A DNA stretch of 64,000 nt from Armillaria gallica (lineage: Eukaryota > Basidiomycota > Agaricomycetes > Agaricales > Physalacriaceae): contig JBANDB010000005.1 of the NCBI GenBank assembly GCA_037576215.1, positions 5,394,001 to 5,458,000 of the forward strand. The letters are read 5' to 3'. Shown here in pieces: positions 10,686-20,904 of this stretch. The number at the start of each line of letters is the position of its first letter. Position 1 is the stretch's first letter. The notes below the pieces were generated by a model. That model was given only the letters and a program-made list of their open reading frames with translations. It did no database searches and was not told the DNA's origin. The translations under genes were made by a program, and so were the position numbers.

Positions 10686-12788
10686 TTAATTCGAAGGTAT
10701 TTGTTTCCAGTACCCAAAATCTGCGGGTGTTGAACTAGACCTCCCATGTCCTGTGTTATAAAGTGCGAAGGATGCACCTTTAAAGAAGAAACCGCTGCGA
10801 CACAATTTGAGTCTAACGACCTCCAAGATTTGTGAACATACGTACCCTGTCGGCGGAACCGTCATGTACACACTACTGAACGTCGCGAGATCGTTGAAAG
10901 GTCCCCGTCGCCCTTCCGCATAACCCAACGTATACTCCGTTGGCTTCGCTATAACCCTCAACCGCACTGGCTGATCAGCTGACTCAAGCTCGTAGTAATT
11001 CGTCGTGGTCATCGTATTATTGGAGAATGTTAATCCCCATGGCCCTACTTGTTCCGCAGGAACAAGCGTCCGTGTAACAATGTACCGCTTCCCAGACTCC
11101 CCAGTGACCCCAATATCATTGTGCATCATGTCTCCATAGAAGACGCTTAGTCCAGCCTCCATCAAATTAGTAGCGGGGGAAAACTCGAGGATCGTCTCAA
11201 ATATCTCCTCATATGCGGTTTGCTTCCGTGTTATGATGGCTGCGCTGTCTCTGTCTCCAAGTGCATAGCCATTCGCTTTCAGCCTCAGATATCCTGGTCG
11301 GTCAGTGAGGGAGTGAAACGCCTTGTATGGATTCCGGACGAAATAGAATGAATTATCGAGAGCCGAGGTGAAACCGTTGGTGTATGAAGAGAGCGGGGAC
11401 TTGTCTTCGAGAACACCGTCCATATGCAAGCTCAGGGGCCGGCCTCCGTTGATTACAGGCCAACCATCTTCCCATGTCACGGGGAACAAGAAGGTCTGGC
11501 GTCCTGACGAGAAGGACGAGAGGTTAGCGCTCGTGCGAGGGAAAGCATAAACACTGCTTACCTAGTTGCTGGTAGCTAAAGTTCCCGTTCTGCGGTACAG
11601 TTCCCAGGCAGGTACCCCACCAGCTTCCATCCGATGCTTGCATGAAATCGGCATGGCCAGTAGATTGCACAGGTAGCGAAAGGTTTGCGCCATTGTAAAC
11701 GATCGGGTTACTGGGGTTGTTTTCCCAAGGTCCTGACGGGGATGGACCACGCTGGATGGTAGCTTGATGATGGATACCGGTGCCCCCTGTGGGGTTGAAT
11801 GTGAGTGGCGCATGTATTAGACTATAATTGGCTGCGATGTTTACCTTCTGCGATCATTAAGTAGTAGGTACCATTGACCAAATATACATGTGGACCTTCA
11901 GGTCTAGACGTCGAATCGTTGGGAAGAGTGCCATTGAATATGAGTTTATCACAAGTGAGAGAATCTCCTGTAACGAGATCAATTTTACTCTGGTATATGC
12001 CGTAGATTTTGTCCACAGAGTTGTTTATTCCAGTCCATGTAGCGTATACCTGAGAAATAATTTTCAGCTTATCTGATAGGTCATAATATGCTCTTACATC
12101 GCCATTGGCATCCCAGAAAAGATCTGCGTCATATCCAAGAAAGTCTGGGTGAAACATTAAGTTTGATGGAATGAACATAACGTAAGAAATACAGAACACG
12201 CACCGAAGTAAACCGGATCACTCCAGTCGCCTGCAAATATGTCTTCTGTGGAAACGTAGAAGCTTCGAGGGAAGAGCCTGAATTCCGCTTTACGGACATG
12301 AGTAAGGTGTAACGACGCGTAGTATCGCAGTAGACGCACGAGTATAGACATATCTAGTCGTGCACACGAGATAATATACCCCCTCGTGGAATCTCAGAGT
12401 TGGTGCCCAAACGCCTTCAGGTTCATCACACTTAGCGCCCAGGCAACAAGCAGATAGAAGGACGGTACTGACCTGCATCTGATGGAGTTCCAAGAAGCGA
12501 CAGCTGCAATGGTCTGGTCAACCCATGCCCAATGAGCTCCCAATCTACGAGATTCGTGCTGTGATAAATGGGAACCCCAGGAAAGTACTCGAAGGTGGAT
12601 GTGGCAATAAAGTAATTCGATCCTACGCTCAGTATAGAAGGATCTGGATTAAAGCCTGGGAGTATTGGATTTATCAACGCGTGAACCAACGCTGCGAGAA
12701 ATGAGCACGGTGTTCTTGTGATAGAATGCCGTGGCATACCGATTCCGATTCCAAAGGCGATCCCCAGTAAGGAGAAGACGCACGGCAT
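10686..12788 (-). CDS. Secreted glycoside hydrolase family 43 (beta-xylosidase / arabinofuranosidase type)
   Basis: GH43 enzymes are inverting five-bladed beta-propeller hydrolases that remove xylose or arabinose from hemicellulose. The start at 12788 opens with a hydrophobic signal-like segment (PCVFSLLGIAFGIGIG). The family landmarks follow in order: NPILPGFNPDPSI with the catalytic-base Asp, YFPGVPIYHSTNLVDWELIG, GVWAPTLRFHEGVYYLVCTT, YDADLFWDANGDV with the second Asp, and RPEGPHVYLVNGTYYLMIAE with the general-acid Glu. About 270 further residues form the beta-sandwich domain usual in the longer GH43 proteins (WEDGWPVINGGRP, RPGYLRLKANGYALGDRDSA). The gene has about eight exons with introns near 12.42, 12.30, 12.17, 11.83, 11.53 and 10.83 kb. 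All three catalytic acids are present, so it should be active. It stands alone, without an adjacent regulator. Confidence 0.95.
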
Positions 12789-13206
12789 TGCGAATATTCT
12801 CTGAAATATGTGGTCTTGAAGATCTCAGTTTTCTTTTGCTCATATATATGTGATTCCCGGAGGTCACCTGAATGCTGGCGGTTTTTGTTCGGGAGCCTGT
12901 GGTCGGGCCGTCCGGTAGCAACGGGTATAAAAACTCCAATATCATAGTCCTTATAACTTGGCATTAACATAGTATAAGGCGGCGCTGTAGAAGAAATGCC
13001 CACCCGGTATAAAATCCTAGTTTTTGTGCAATGGTCAAGATCCGGCGGGCAACGTCGGGCCGCTGGAGCGGCTTGTTTGGGATCACCGTGTCTGCCAAAT
13101 ACAGAATCTCGGCACGAGAAGCCGCAGTTTTTTCTTCCTCTCTCTTGCTTTCTTACTATCACTTCATGTCCGTATCGCCTGGCTAGCCTCCCGGATACTC
13201 AGCTAC
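12789..13206. other. Divergent intergenic region between GH43 and DPH3
   Basis: This 420-bp stretch must contain both promoters. A TATA-like GGTATAAAA lies near 12926 and a second GGTATAAAATCC near 13009. Plus-strand frames run through it into DPH3, but they lack a supportable start. Confidence 0.4.
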
Positions 13207-13578
13207 ATGGGCGCCTACTACGACGAGATTGAAATCGAAGACATGGTGTGGGATGCTGAGAAGCGTCTCTATCACTACCCATGTCCCTGCGGAGACCGCT
13301 TCGAAATTTCACGACAGCAGCTGGCCAATTATGAAGACATTGCTACCTGCCCCAGCTGCAGTCTTATCATTCGTGTCATCTATGATCCTGTTAGTCGACA
13401 TTTTGTCTGTTAATTCTTTGGCTTATCCGATGGGACGCAGCTAGATTACGAAGATGATGAAGAGGAAGAGGAGGACGAGAATGACGACGAAGAGAGCGGG
13501 AGCAGCGGTGATGAGAACTTCCACGATGCTATCGAAAAACTCTCACTTGGTGATGCCGAGGAAGACACCAAGGCATGA
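13207..13578 (+). CDS. DPH3: Diphthamide biosynthesis protein 3 (DPH3/KTI11)
   Basis: DPH3 is a small CSL-type metal protein that donates electrons to the radical enzyme Dph1-Dph2 in diphthamide formation on elongation factor 2 and also supports Elongator-dependent tRNA modification. From ATG 13207 the protein reads [16 protein letters not shown], then [12 protein letters not shown] and [16 protein letters not shown]. These carry the four metal-binding cysteines (CxC and CxxC) and the hallmark CSL motif. One intron (about 13393-13440, GTTAGT...CGCAG) separates the core from an acidic C-terminal tail rich in Asp and Glu, ending at TGA 13576-13578. The acidic tail is longer than in yeast, which is common in basidiomycetes. 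Very confident. Confidence 0.95.
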
Positions 13579-14134
13579 TTAGACTTCGGCTGGAGTTGTA
13601 TCTTCTTACTCTACACATGCCGTGCGCTTTTGTTCTCTTCTTTTAACTTGGGAATCTGACATGCTATTTGTACAGATGTATTTTTTATTCCATTCAATGA
13701 ACATGTATGATATTAAGTCTTTGTCATCCGACTAAAAGGCTCGTCGTATCCACGATGTGCCCGACATATCTCTGACAGACGATTGAATTCCTGGTTGTAA
13801 CGTTGGTCCTCGTTTCATGTCCTCTCTGCGTGGCTTGGCTGCAATCGCCGAGATGCCTTATGAAACTTTACTTGCTACCGTGCGAAAATACGGCCATGTC
13901 CATGTCGCGGGCTCCTAGTCCCTGCCGGTGGTGAACCTGCGGAACTGAAGCTGTCGTCTTTTGCCGACATCCATGTGGGTATTGGACATTGACGCGCCTT
14001 TTCAGGACCTTTTTTACCGACTGTCTTCTCTTCTTATGAAGTCTCATGTCTTTTCCCGTGAGTGACCTCAGCATGCTAAACAGGCACTGACTCATGCGTT
14101 AGTCGTTGTCGGACGCGCTGCTGATTTTAGATCC
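13579..14134. other. Intergenic region downstream of DPH3
   Basis: The region holds the DPH3 3' end. The minus-strand open frame at 13868-14095 is rich in Arg and Lys, has no domain and no homologous partner in the window, and is not called. Confidence 0.4.
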
Positions 14135-14203
14135 AACCAATGGGCACGCCTTAGAAGATCTTCTTTTTACTAAAGATCTTTAGAAAACCAAATCCCATTG
14201 GTT
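14135..14203. repeat. Inverted CCAAT-box pair with two nested palindromes
   Basis: The 10-bp arms AACCAATGGG (14135-14144) and CCCATTGGTT (14194-14203) are perfect inverted copies and each contains a CCAAT box. Between them lie the palindromes AGAAGATCTTCT (14153-14164) and AAAGATCTTT (14172-14181). The group sits about 50-100 bp upstream of the likely start of the dsRNA-binding protein gene, so it may be its promoter; CCAAT boxes bind the HAP/NF-Y complex. Regulatory role is inference. Confidence 0.5.
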
Positions 14204-14254
14204 CGCGCACGATCTCATCCCGTCGCTTGAAAGCTATCAGTTTCAGCTGACATC

Positions 14255-15130
14255 ATGGCCGCGTCATACCCTCCTGCATCTCTTCACAAAACTAAAGGAG
14301 TCTAGCTTGTAACATAACTAACATTGTAGTCACTTCGAACAGCTCGATGCCGACAGCCTTGCTCGGCAATTCCGGCAGACCTCCCTCGCACATTGCGCCT
14401 CATGTTGTAATTCATTGGCCAGACAACGAAATGCGAAGTCGAGATATGGCCAAGTTTGTTCTGATCTTCCCGATACATTCCCACGAATTCTCCAGGAAGA
14501 GCCAATATCTCGTCGACGGTGCCTTTGTTTTCGTGATCGTGCCGCGGCGTTCATGTATTTCGACTTTAGAAAGACTTCCACCTCGCTGTGGCGCGTTTTC
14601 ATTCTCGGGCGGACATTTGCTGGGGTTCTCCAACGGATGATGAGACACGAAGGCGAAATGAAATCGTGGAGGTCGCCGTTCTCGCTAAGTGTCTATAAAG
14701 CATTTTGTTGGAAGGATGAGTTCTGCAGAAACACGAACTTGACTAAACAGCAATGCCTACTAACGAAGGCTAGTCACTCTCAAGAGCTTTGTGTGCTTGT
14801 TTCTTACAGGTTTACAGGTGGAACCAGTGGCCTTAACAACTGTAATACTTTCTGGATCTGATTGCAGACCGTTTCTAATAGTCCTGTAGATCTTCAGAAA
14901 CAGAACCGACTCGCCGCTGTCAGCTGGGTCGAGTCAAGCTCAGGCCCTCCAAATAAACCTACCTGGACAATGACATGCAAGAGTGAGCTTCCTAATCATT
15001 GCCTACAACTTTGTCTGACGAACTTTTCATAGTCGACGGTGAGGCTCGAGGGACTGGTACTGGGGCTCAAAAGCATGTTGCAAAGGACGCGGCGGCGGAC
15101 CAGGCGTTGGCTTACCTGAAGGGAGGGTAG
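14255..15130 (+). CDS. Double-stranded-RNA-binding protein (5' end uncertain)
   Basis: The C-terminal two exons are clear. The exon from 14868 reads NSPVDLQKQNRLAAVSWVES, then KPTWTMTCK, a 50-bp intron (GTGAGC...CATAG), and IDGEARGTGTGAQKHVAKDA followed by AADQALAYLKGG and TAG at 15128-15130. This matches the second half of a dsRNA-binding motif: an aromatic beta strand, a G-x-G-x-x-KK/KH loop that contacts the RNA groove, and the AxxxAL helix. Upstream, an ATG at 14255 (MAASYPPASLHKTKG) and a long open frame to 14861 may be earlier exons, but I could not join them securely. Single-motif dsRNA-binding proteins of about 75-100 residues are frequent in Agaricomycetes. A link to the Argonaute gene 9 kb away is possible but unproven. 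Confidence 0.55.
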
Positions 15131-15514
15131 TGACTGGACAGTTGGCGAGTTCCTCTGATTTGGATTTGTGACTCTGCCATGATACCGTACTTGTTTTGAT
15201 ACGATACCACTATTTATGTCTTCTCGCAATTTGACTTTTTCATTTCCACAATTTCGAACTCCACCAGTAAGATCGCCAATCAGGAACATGAAGACAAATA
15301 TGGCTGGATATCATGCGGCTAGGCTTATAGTACAAGACCCTGCGGACTCCTACGGAGAGATGGTACTGTCTCGCTTCGAAGGACAGATTCTTTCATACTA
15401 TCTGGTGGAATGTACATGATTAGTAGCCCTCACATCATTGACGGAAGTCTTGTAGATTAAAGTAAACGCGTGACCGAAGATTATAATGATATCGCGGTAG
15501 TAGAGTGAAAAACA

Positions 15515-16072
15515 CTAAGCAAAAACGATAAACCGGGTGCCTCCTTGCTGTAAGAGGCGTTAGCAGAAAGAATATGAAAAGGGGGGAACCCCTACCTGCT
15601 CCAGAAATGCATATATTATATCATCGTCCTCTATATCATGCTATAGACCGACGATAGTTAGATCTTAATGCCACCACAGAAAGTCGCAGCTACATACGTC
15701 TCCCGGAGTCTCTTCAGGCCGCAGTCTATCCCCGTTCAGAACAAATTTCAAGGTGCCTGCATCCAGTTGAGTAACATAACAACCCCAAAGGCCTGCAAGA
15801 TTCTAACCGGGATCTTTCTCAAACTTTTTCTAAACGCTCTGGGTCAGCTAACAGAACGCGCCTGGACGCGTCAAAAGCTCACCTCCGCGGCTGTAAATAC
15901 TTTAGAAAATTTCGTCGTCCGCTTCACGGCAACCGTTATCTCTGTATGGTGGAATTAGACGCGAACGCCACTGGGACATAGATACAAAGGTAGACGTACG
16001 TTTTTCGCCATCGCCTCCGTATTTGATGGTGATGTTGATCTTCGGCTTAGTATCTTCTCGTTCTTCTGACAT
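15515..16072 (-). CDS. SMT3: SUMO, small ubiquitin-like modifier
   Basis: SUMO is conjugated to lysines of nuclear proteins. The start at 16072 gives MSEEREDTKPKINITIKYGG. Further exons give KQITVAVKRTTKFSKVFTAA, KKFEKDPGTLKFVLNGDRLR, PEETPGD and DDDIIYAFLEQ. The last exon supplies QGG, the di-glycine used for conjugation, followed by TRFIVFA and a stop at 15515-15517. The seven residues after GG are the propeptide normally removed by a Ulp/SENP protease. Introns are about 50-70 bp; the acceptors chosen are the ones that keep the ubiquitin fold continuous. If the last intron were retained, the frame would run on without GG, so correct splicing decides whether the protein can be conjugated. 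Length (about 100 residues) is normal. High confidence. Confidence 0.93.
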
Positions 16073-17183
16073 TGTTGAGGGCAGGATATGGAGGAGGGCG
16101 ACAGGAGTTGAGCCTGAAATGGGAGGAGGTGGTGGTTGAAAGATAGAATTAGGGTCTCGGATTAACGGAGATGCACACAAAAATGGAAATGATTAAGTCA
16201 CGAGCGTCAGGGCTTACCCCGGTCTACTACGCTTGTGACGGTCCATTTTCCTTTGTTTAGCATCGTTTTTCGTCCCTCTTGAAATCACAAACAATGTTTG
16301 CCGACACCATCACTAGTACTTACGAGAGAATGGCCACATATGTTTACATGCTGCCTGCCATCTATACATCCCGGAAGACGTCTTCGGACGTTCTATCGTA
16401 CTTAGTATGCACCTGGTTCAACAAATCGAAGTTGCCGTGCCATTGAGAACCTTTCCTACACTCACCCCTCCTTACTCGCTACCGCACCCCATCTTATCTC
16501 ATCTCATCATTACATTCCGCAGTGGAACCCACAGACTCGTACCGAGTCGTCACACGACTCCAGTTTTCAACAAAGGTTAGGTGAATATTTTCACAGAGCT
16601 TACTTGTAAACAGTACAATTGCTGGTAGGCAAGAAAAGAACCTGAAACCCTTCATCGAAAGAAATTTGAACATCGAGCCGCACCTCATTAATCATTTCCG
16701 AGGGACGTGGATCGTACGGAGAATGATTTCTCCGGAAGGGCATGAAGCAGATCCCCGGATCTTGGTCCGACCTGCTCAATGGCCTACCAGGCATCCGCAG
16801 TTCGTTGTGAGCGGCTAGTCTCAGCGTGCATGGGCAATGATTTGGTCAAAACCACGCGTGTTCCACTGCCCGCAGGCTCGCATTATGAATGCAGGCCGGC
16901 TACCCTGGCATCGACTCGGAGACTACTCAGACAGGCGTCAGTGCTTGTGAGGCACCTGTACTTGTCTCTGTCACAGCTTTCATCTGGTTTCCCGAATTGC
17001 CAGGTACTTTCCGAGGCGTGTTTTTGGCCCATCCTACTAGCCTTCAGTTGCTCTGCAGACAGTGTGAGATGCCCTTGGAGACCCATCGCCAATCCTGTAC
17101 AGACGTGAGTGATTTTCTTTCGGTTCACTTTAGAATGATCCGGTCATGGCTTGAAAGGAAGATGTGCACATTCCCACTGTAGC

Positions 17184-17248
17184 GAGGTATCTAGCTGCAC
17201 AATTGTCTCGCTGACAGGGCTTGATATTTCGGAGGTATAAGTATCTCA
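17184..17248 (-). repeat. Dispersed 65-bp repeat, copy 1 (protein-level conservation)
   Basis: This matches 20672-20738 at roughly three bases in four. Read on the minus strand, both copies have an open frame with the same pattern: DTYTSEISSPVSETIVQLDT here and DAYTSKISSSVNETTLQPDT in the other. Several differences fall at third positions, so both may descend from a common exon. No family is recognised. Confidence 0.5.
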
Positions 17249-17283
17249 TACTATCAACTGTCCACCCTATCCGGCATTAGGTT

Positions 17284-17310
17284 GATATCGTCGTCTATCT
17301 ACGAGAGACT
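17284..17310 (+). repeat. Short exact repeat shared with 63058-63084
   Basis: Beginning ATATCGTCGTCTATCTACGA, about 26 identical bases recur 46 kb away, where they lie just past the duplicated orphan ORF. The flanks differ. A match of this length is not expected by chance in a window of this size, so it is probably part of a dispersed element. Confidence 0.5.
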
Positions 17311-18108
17311 AAGTCCACTACGCTTACCATGCTATTTCGGTTGTCCTTAGCGCAGTCTCGAGCGCTGTAGTGCTTCCCGCTTAGAATCGGTATACGTACT
17401 AATTATATCTGCTTTGTGACTGGTCAAGAATTCCGTCTTGAATTGCTTGAGCCTATCAAAAATCTGGACGAGTCCAGAAATCTTCCTGGCTCCGGATTGG
17501 TCGAGTCCGAATGAGTGAGAAGGCCATCATAACACGACAGTGCTGTATCTGGGGTATTAAATTTACGAAAGAATCGTCTTGTGTCCCAGTTTTGTTCAGA
17601 AATGATTTCAGCCCGAGAATAACACAGCTCAAGCAGAACTAGGTTTCGGTCGGATGAGTCAAGATGCTTCTGTTTACTCTGATTCGTTGTAGATACCTTA
17701 GTACAAATAATTATTAGTACAACATGCGAACTTGTACGCCCAAAAAAATGGTCCTTCAAAGAAAACTGTGCGTAGTTAACTCTAGGAACCTAGAATAACT
17801 TTACCCGCGGAGAACACATCGCTGCCTCCAGTTCTCTAAACCATTCAGATTGCTGATCCAGTGACTCCCACAACTGCGTAAAGACCACCCAACCCTCCGG
17901 AACTAGGCGCTTTGGTATTGTTACTACGCCGAGACACCTACGCTTAAAAGTTATAGCGTCCAGTAGCCGGTGACACGTCCCCCGTTACGCTCTTGAGCCA
18001 TGTGAGGCTATACTAAGGTGGACTAACGAAGCATGGGAACGACAGAGGCGATAGCAATGCAGGAGAGCCGGAGGAAATATAGAAGACATGTGAATCAAAT
18101 TGCTCGTG

Positions 18109-18679
18109 TTATGCAGATTCCTCGTTGCCAGAAGCGTCATTGCGGTTTGGTTGCGAATAGCGCCTAAAGACAAACATCAGGAAAAAGAATCGAGGCAGTG
18201 CTGAAGAAAACCCACTTGTTGATACGCGAAAGATGAGCGCGGCTGGCATTCTTGATCAGCCGGTCCATGCGCTGACAGCTCTCCATCCTGGACTGCGTGA
18301 TGTACTCATACATATGCAGCACAAGCAAGCTACACGACGGTGATGCGTGCCAGGGTGCTGTCTTGACTTGCGATTCCTTCTTCCGCCTGATGTGGTGGGA
18401 CGGCGAACGCAGCGGCTTCGGCAATGTTACCGATAGCTGGGGAGACTGCGGTAGCTCTGGCGAAAAGAGCAGAGGAGAGGATGCCGGCGAGGGGAGGGGG
18501 GACGGTAGTGGGCTTTTGTCGATGTCCTCCTGAGATTCCTCCCGCAGCTCAGCTCGTATCTGACGGGCCCAAGTACGCTCCTGCTGATAGAAAGTGACGA
18601 GAGTGTCGAGGTTCGTAAGAGAAGAGCGAAAGACAGGAATTACTTCGTTCATTCCGGGAGAGCACAGGTAGACAACCAT
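18109..18679 (-). CDS. Hypothetical Pro/Ser-rich protein
   Basis: The start at 18679 lies about 30 bp behind a TATATAA box on the minus strand. The N-terminal part (FRSSLTNLDTLVTFYQQERT, WARQIRAELREESQED) is helical and acidic. A low-complexity stretch of repeated LPSP and SPxL units follows, then a basic patch (IRRKKESQ) and a second helical part with YITQSRMESCQRMDRLIKNA. One intron of about 55 bp (GTGGGT...CTTTAG) near 18173-18228 joins to a last exon ending NRNDASGNEESA at 18109-18111. Unspliced, the frame stops at 18164. About 170 residues. There is no signal peptide. The layout resembles a conserved but uncharacterised basidiomycete protein. Function not assigned. Confidence 0.55.
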
Positions 18680-20040
18680 TGTGATTTGTGGACAAGACGG
18701 AGAGCATTATATAAAGCATAGCAAGTTGTAGTGCGTGGAACTAGACGTCGAACATACGTCACGGCATTGACTAGCCCCATCGAACGCAAAGAAGTACGGG
18801 ATTGCCTGGCGCGCGTCTGGACTTGCATCACGGAAGTCGGTCGGTGACTTTAAGAGGGTCCAGACAATTCTCGAGAGCAGTTTCAATGTGTGCCACAGAT
18901 CTGTAAAGACATCATTCTGATGTCTAGATTACATCACAAGCAGAAAATGAATACTTTCTGTTGGCCAGACTCCCCAGCCAATAGACTTGCAGAACCTTCG
19001 AGCGAATACGATTGAGAGATTCTTCGTTGGTCTGCGGTTGGTCTCCGGTCTGTCCCCGTTCGAGGCCATCAGACTCACGTGACCTACCCCACTTCCTTGT
19101 TATTTTTCATTCTCTTTTTGTTATTGGTTCTTGTCACTACAATTGCTTTGTAACCGAACCCAATGCTCAATGCATTCGACTGCGATACGGAGCTGGACCT
19201 GGCGAATCGGAGCAGAAGATCTATTCTCAACATTCCTTCGGTTTGCCAGATCTACGTCAACGATGTAAACCCCACCTTTGTCCCTCTTTTTCCACCGTCC
19301 AGGCCCCGGCAGAACTGAACGCGATCGCGCTTTAGCGGACGGCACTGAATCATTCAGCTTGCTGAGAATGTCTTCCATCAGATTCCTCCGTTTCCAGGTC
19401 TATTGGCAATCTAGATTCTCCGCTTTATGTGAGCGCTCCAGGCTTCCCGAGCGGTCATTTGTTGAAGAGTGAATATCCTTCGCACACCGTTGGCTTATTC
19501 TGTCCTTGATGTCCTTCGTATCACCTATTCCTCAGGATGGGCGCGTTGTATTGGTTCGATCCTTCCAGAGCTGGACCTACATATCATAATTACTTTCTGC
19601 CTGCAACGCTTTTGCTTACTAGTGGCCAGGGCCATACCACACGTGATTTCTTCCCATTGATTCGCTGCATTTGCAAGATGGAATCTATGCGGCCTTCCCC
19701 AGAGGGACTGGATGTAAACGTTGTGGTTCTCGTCACTCTGAATTACAGCCTACTACCTCCAATCTCCAGATTTTGTCGACATTATATGTGATCGGCTTCC
19801 AGGCGCTTAGAAGGTGAAGGTGCACCAGAGCGGAGGACTACCGGTATCGGCTTCCCATATGTGAATTGGCGATGAAAAACGCCAACTACGCTCCTCATGC
19901 AAGCTCCATAAATCTCAGAATACCCACTTGACAATCATGGAATGTGAGCTACTGACTCTCTGCTTCGGAAAACAATTGGCCTTGGAAGAACAAACTTTCC
20001 CAAGCCAATCGCACGCGTCTGTGCATGTGACATAGCGTAA
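18680..20040. other. Gene-poor region
   Basis: Several overlapping open frames (for example 19012-19335 plus and 19121-19378 minus) shadow each other, and neither has a domain, clean introns or promoter. I see nothing that I can call a gene. Confidence 0.4.
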
Positions 20041-20568
20041 GTGCCTTTTCATAGATTGACCATTCCACACCAAGCACTGGGGCTTTTTCAAGTTATAGCA
20101 TTTGCATCACCTGTCACCGGTTCTTCCAACATCATCGCCAACCCAACCCCTTCTAGTATTGCAGACCTCGAGGTGCTGGCCGCTCGGCTCACTTTCACCA
20201 TTCACTCAGAAATCAGCAATCAACTCTATCTACAATCTCGAGAGACTGGATCGACGGGCGTCGAACTGCCGACGGCGAACTATGCCTTGCTATATGTCCG
20301 TTTTGACATCTGGGCGTATACCCCACTAAGCGAGAAAAACAAAGAAGACATCGTTTTCAAATGTGTACAACAGTAGGATATTAACTTGATTTTGACTGAG
20401 TCTTTCAATGTCCGAGGTCACAGCACATTTGAATCTATAGGAACTTTCAAGGACCAAACAATTGAATGTGTCGGCGTAGAAGTTAACCGAGACAAGGAAA
20501 TCTTCTGGCAGACCATTGTACTAGTGGTAACGCCACAGTCAGATGTTCTTTCGTACAAATCATCCTGA
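20041..20568 (+). CDS. Hypothetical protein, 5' end unresolved
   Basis: An open frame encodes LGLFQVIAFASPVTGSSNII, then SSIADLEVLAARLTFTIHSE and YALLYVRFDIWAYTPLSEKN. It meets a TAG at 20374-20376, but that stop lies inside a 51-bp intron (GTAGGA...TCACAG) whose removal keeps the frame and continues HTFESIGTFKDQTIECVGVE to a stop at 20568. No ATG opens the frame: a stop lies directly before 20041, and the open region begins after a possible acceptor (CACACCAAG), so the first exon must be upstream. An upstream ATG near 19937 has an open frame but ends in TAG just before the donor. Either the first exon is elsewhere or the gene is decaying. No family recognised. Confidence 0.35.
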
Positions 20569-20671
20569 CCGCCATCCAATCGGGAACCAGATGCAAGCTT
20601 AGCCGGAACCAGATCCCCACTATATCGTTCCGTTCATGAGGGCAATTGCTGCGCGTTCTAGCTGTAGTAAG

Positions 20672-20738
20672 CAAGGTGTCTGGTTGCAGAGTTGTCTCGT
20701 TGACAGAGCTTGAAATTTTGGAGGTATAAGCATCTCCA
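20672..20738 (-). repeat. Dispersed 65-bp repeat, copy 2
   Basis: This is the partner of the repeat at 17184-17248. Here it lies inside a minus-strand open frame (20483-20875) with a possible start at about 20770 (MAPSSKTIEAPGDAYTSK) that runs on for about 95 residues. The frame has no known domain. It may be a small gene or the remains of one. Confidence 0.45.
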
Positions 20739-20904
20739 GGCGCTTCAATAGTTTTACTGGAAGGTGCCATTGGTAAACGCGAGGGTGAATCATTATCGCA
20801 AGGAATGTAAATCCAAGGTATTGTCAAATTACATTGAAAATTACACCGAGGGACTATGCATCGACCACTTGACACGAATTCCAGTCACAAAACAAGGGAA
20901 CCCA

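Larger units (their letters stand above)
16073..18108. other. Gene-poor region
   Basis: I see no gene that I can support here. The plus-strand frame at 16889-17182 has a Cys-containing peptide (LQLLCRQCEMPLETHRQS) but no promoter, domain or homolog. The minus-strand frame at 17424-17759 is Ser/Asn-rich. Two short repeats shared with other parts of the window lie at 17184-17248 and 17284-17310 and are listed separately. Confidence 0.4.

Noticed and set aside
13868..14095. Arg/Lys-rich minus-strand open frame
   Set aside because: Composition follows local base content; there is no domain, homolog or splice pattern.
14330..14648. Several overlapping minus-strand open frames opposite the dsRNA-binding gene
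   Set aside because: They are shadows of the plus-strand frame and lack any domain or start context.
20374..20376. In-frame TAG taken at first as a premature stop or readthrough site
   Set aside because: It lies within a 51-bp GT...AG intron whose removal keeps the frame, so splicing explains it.
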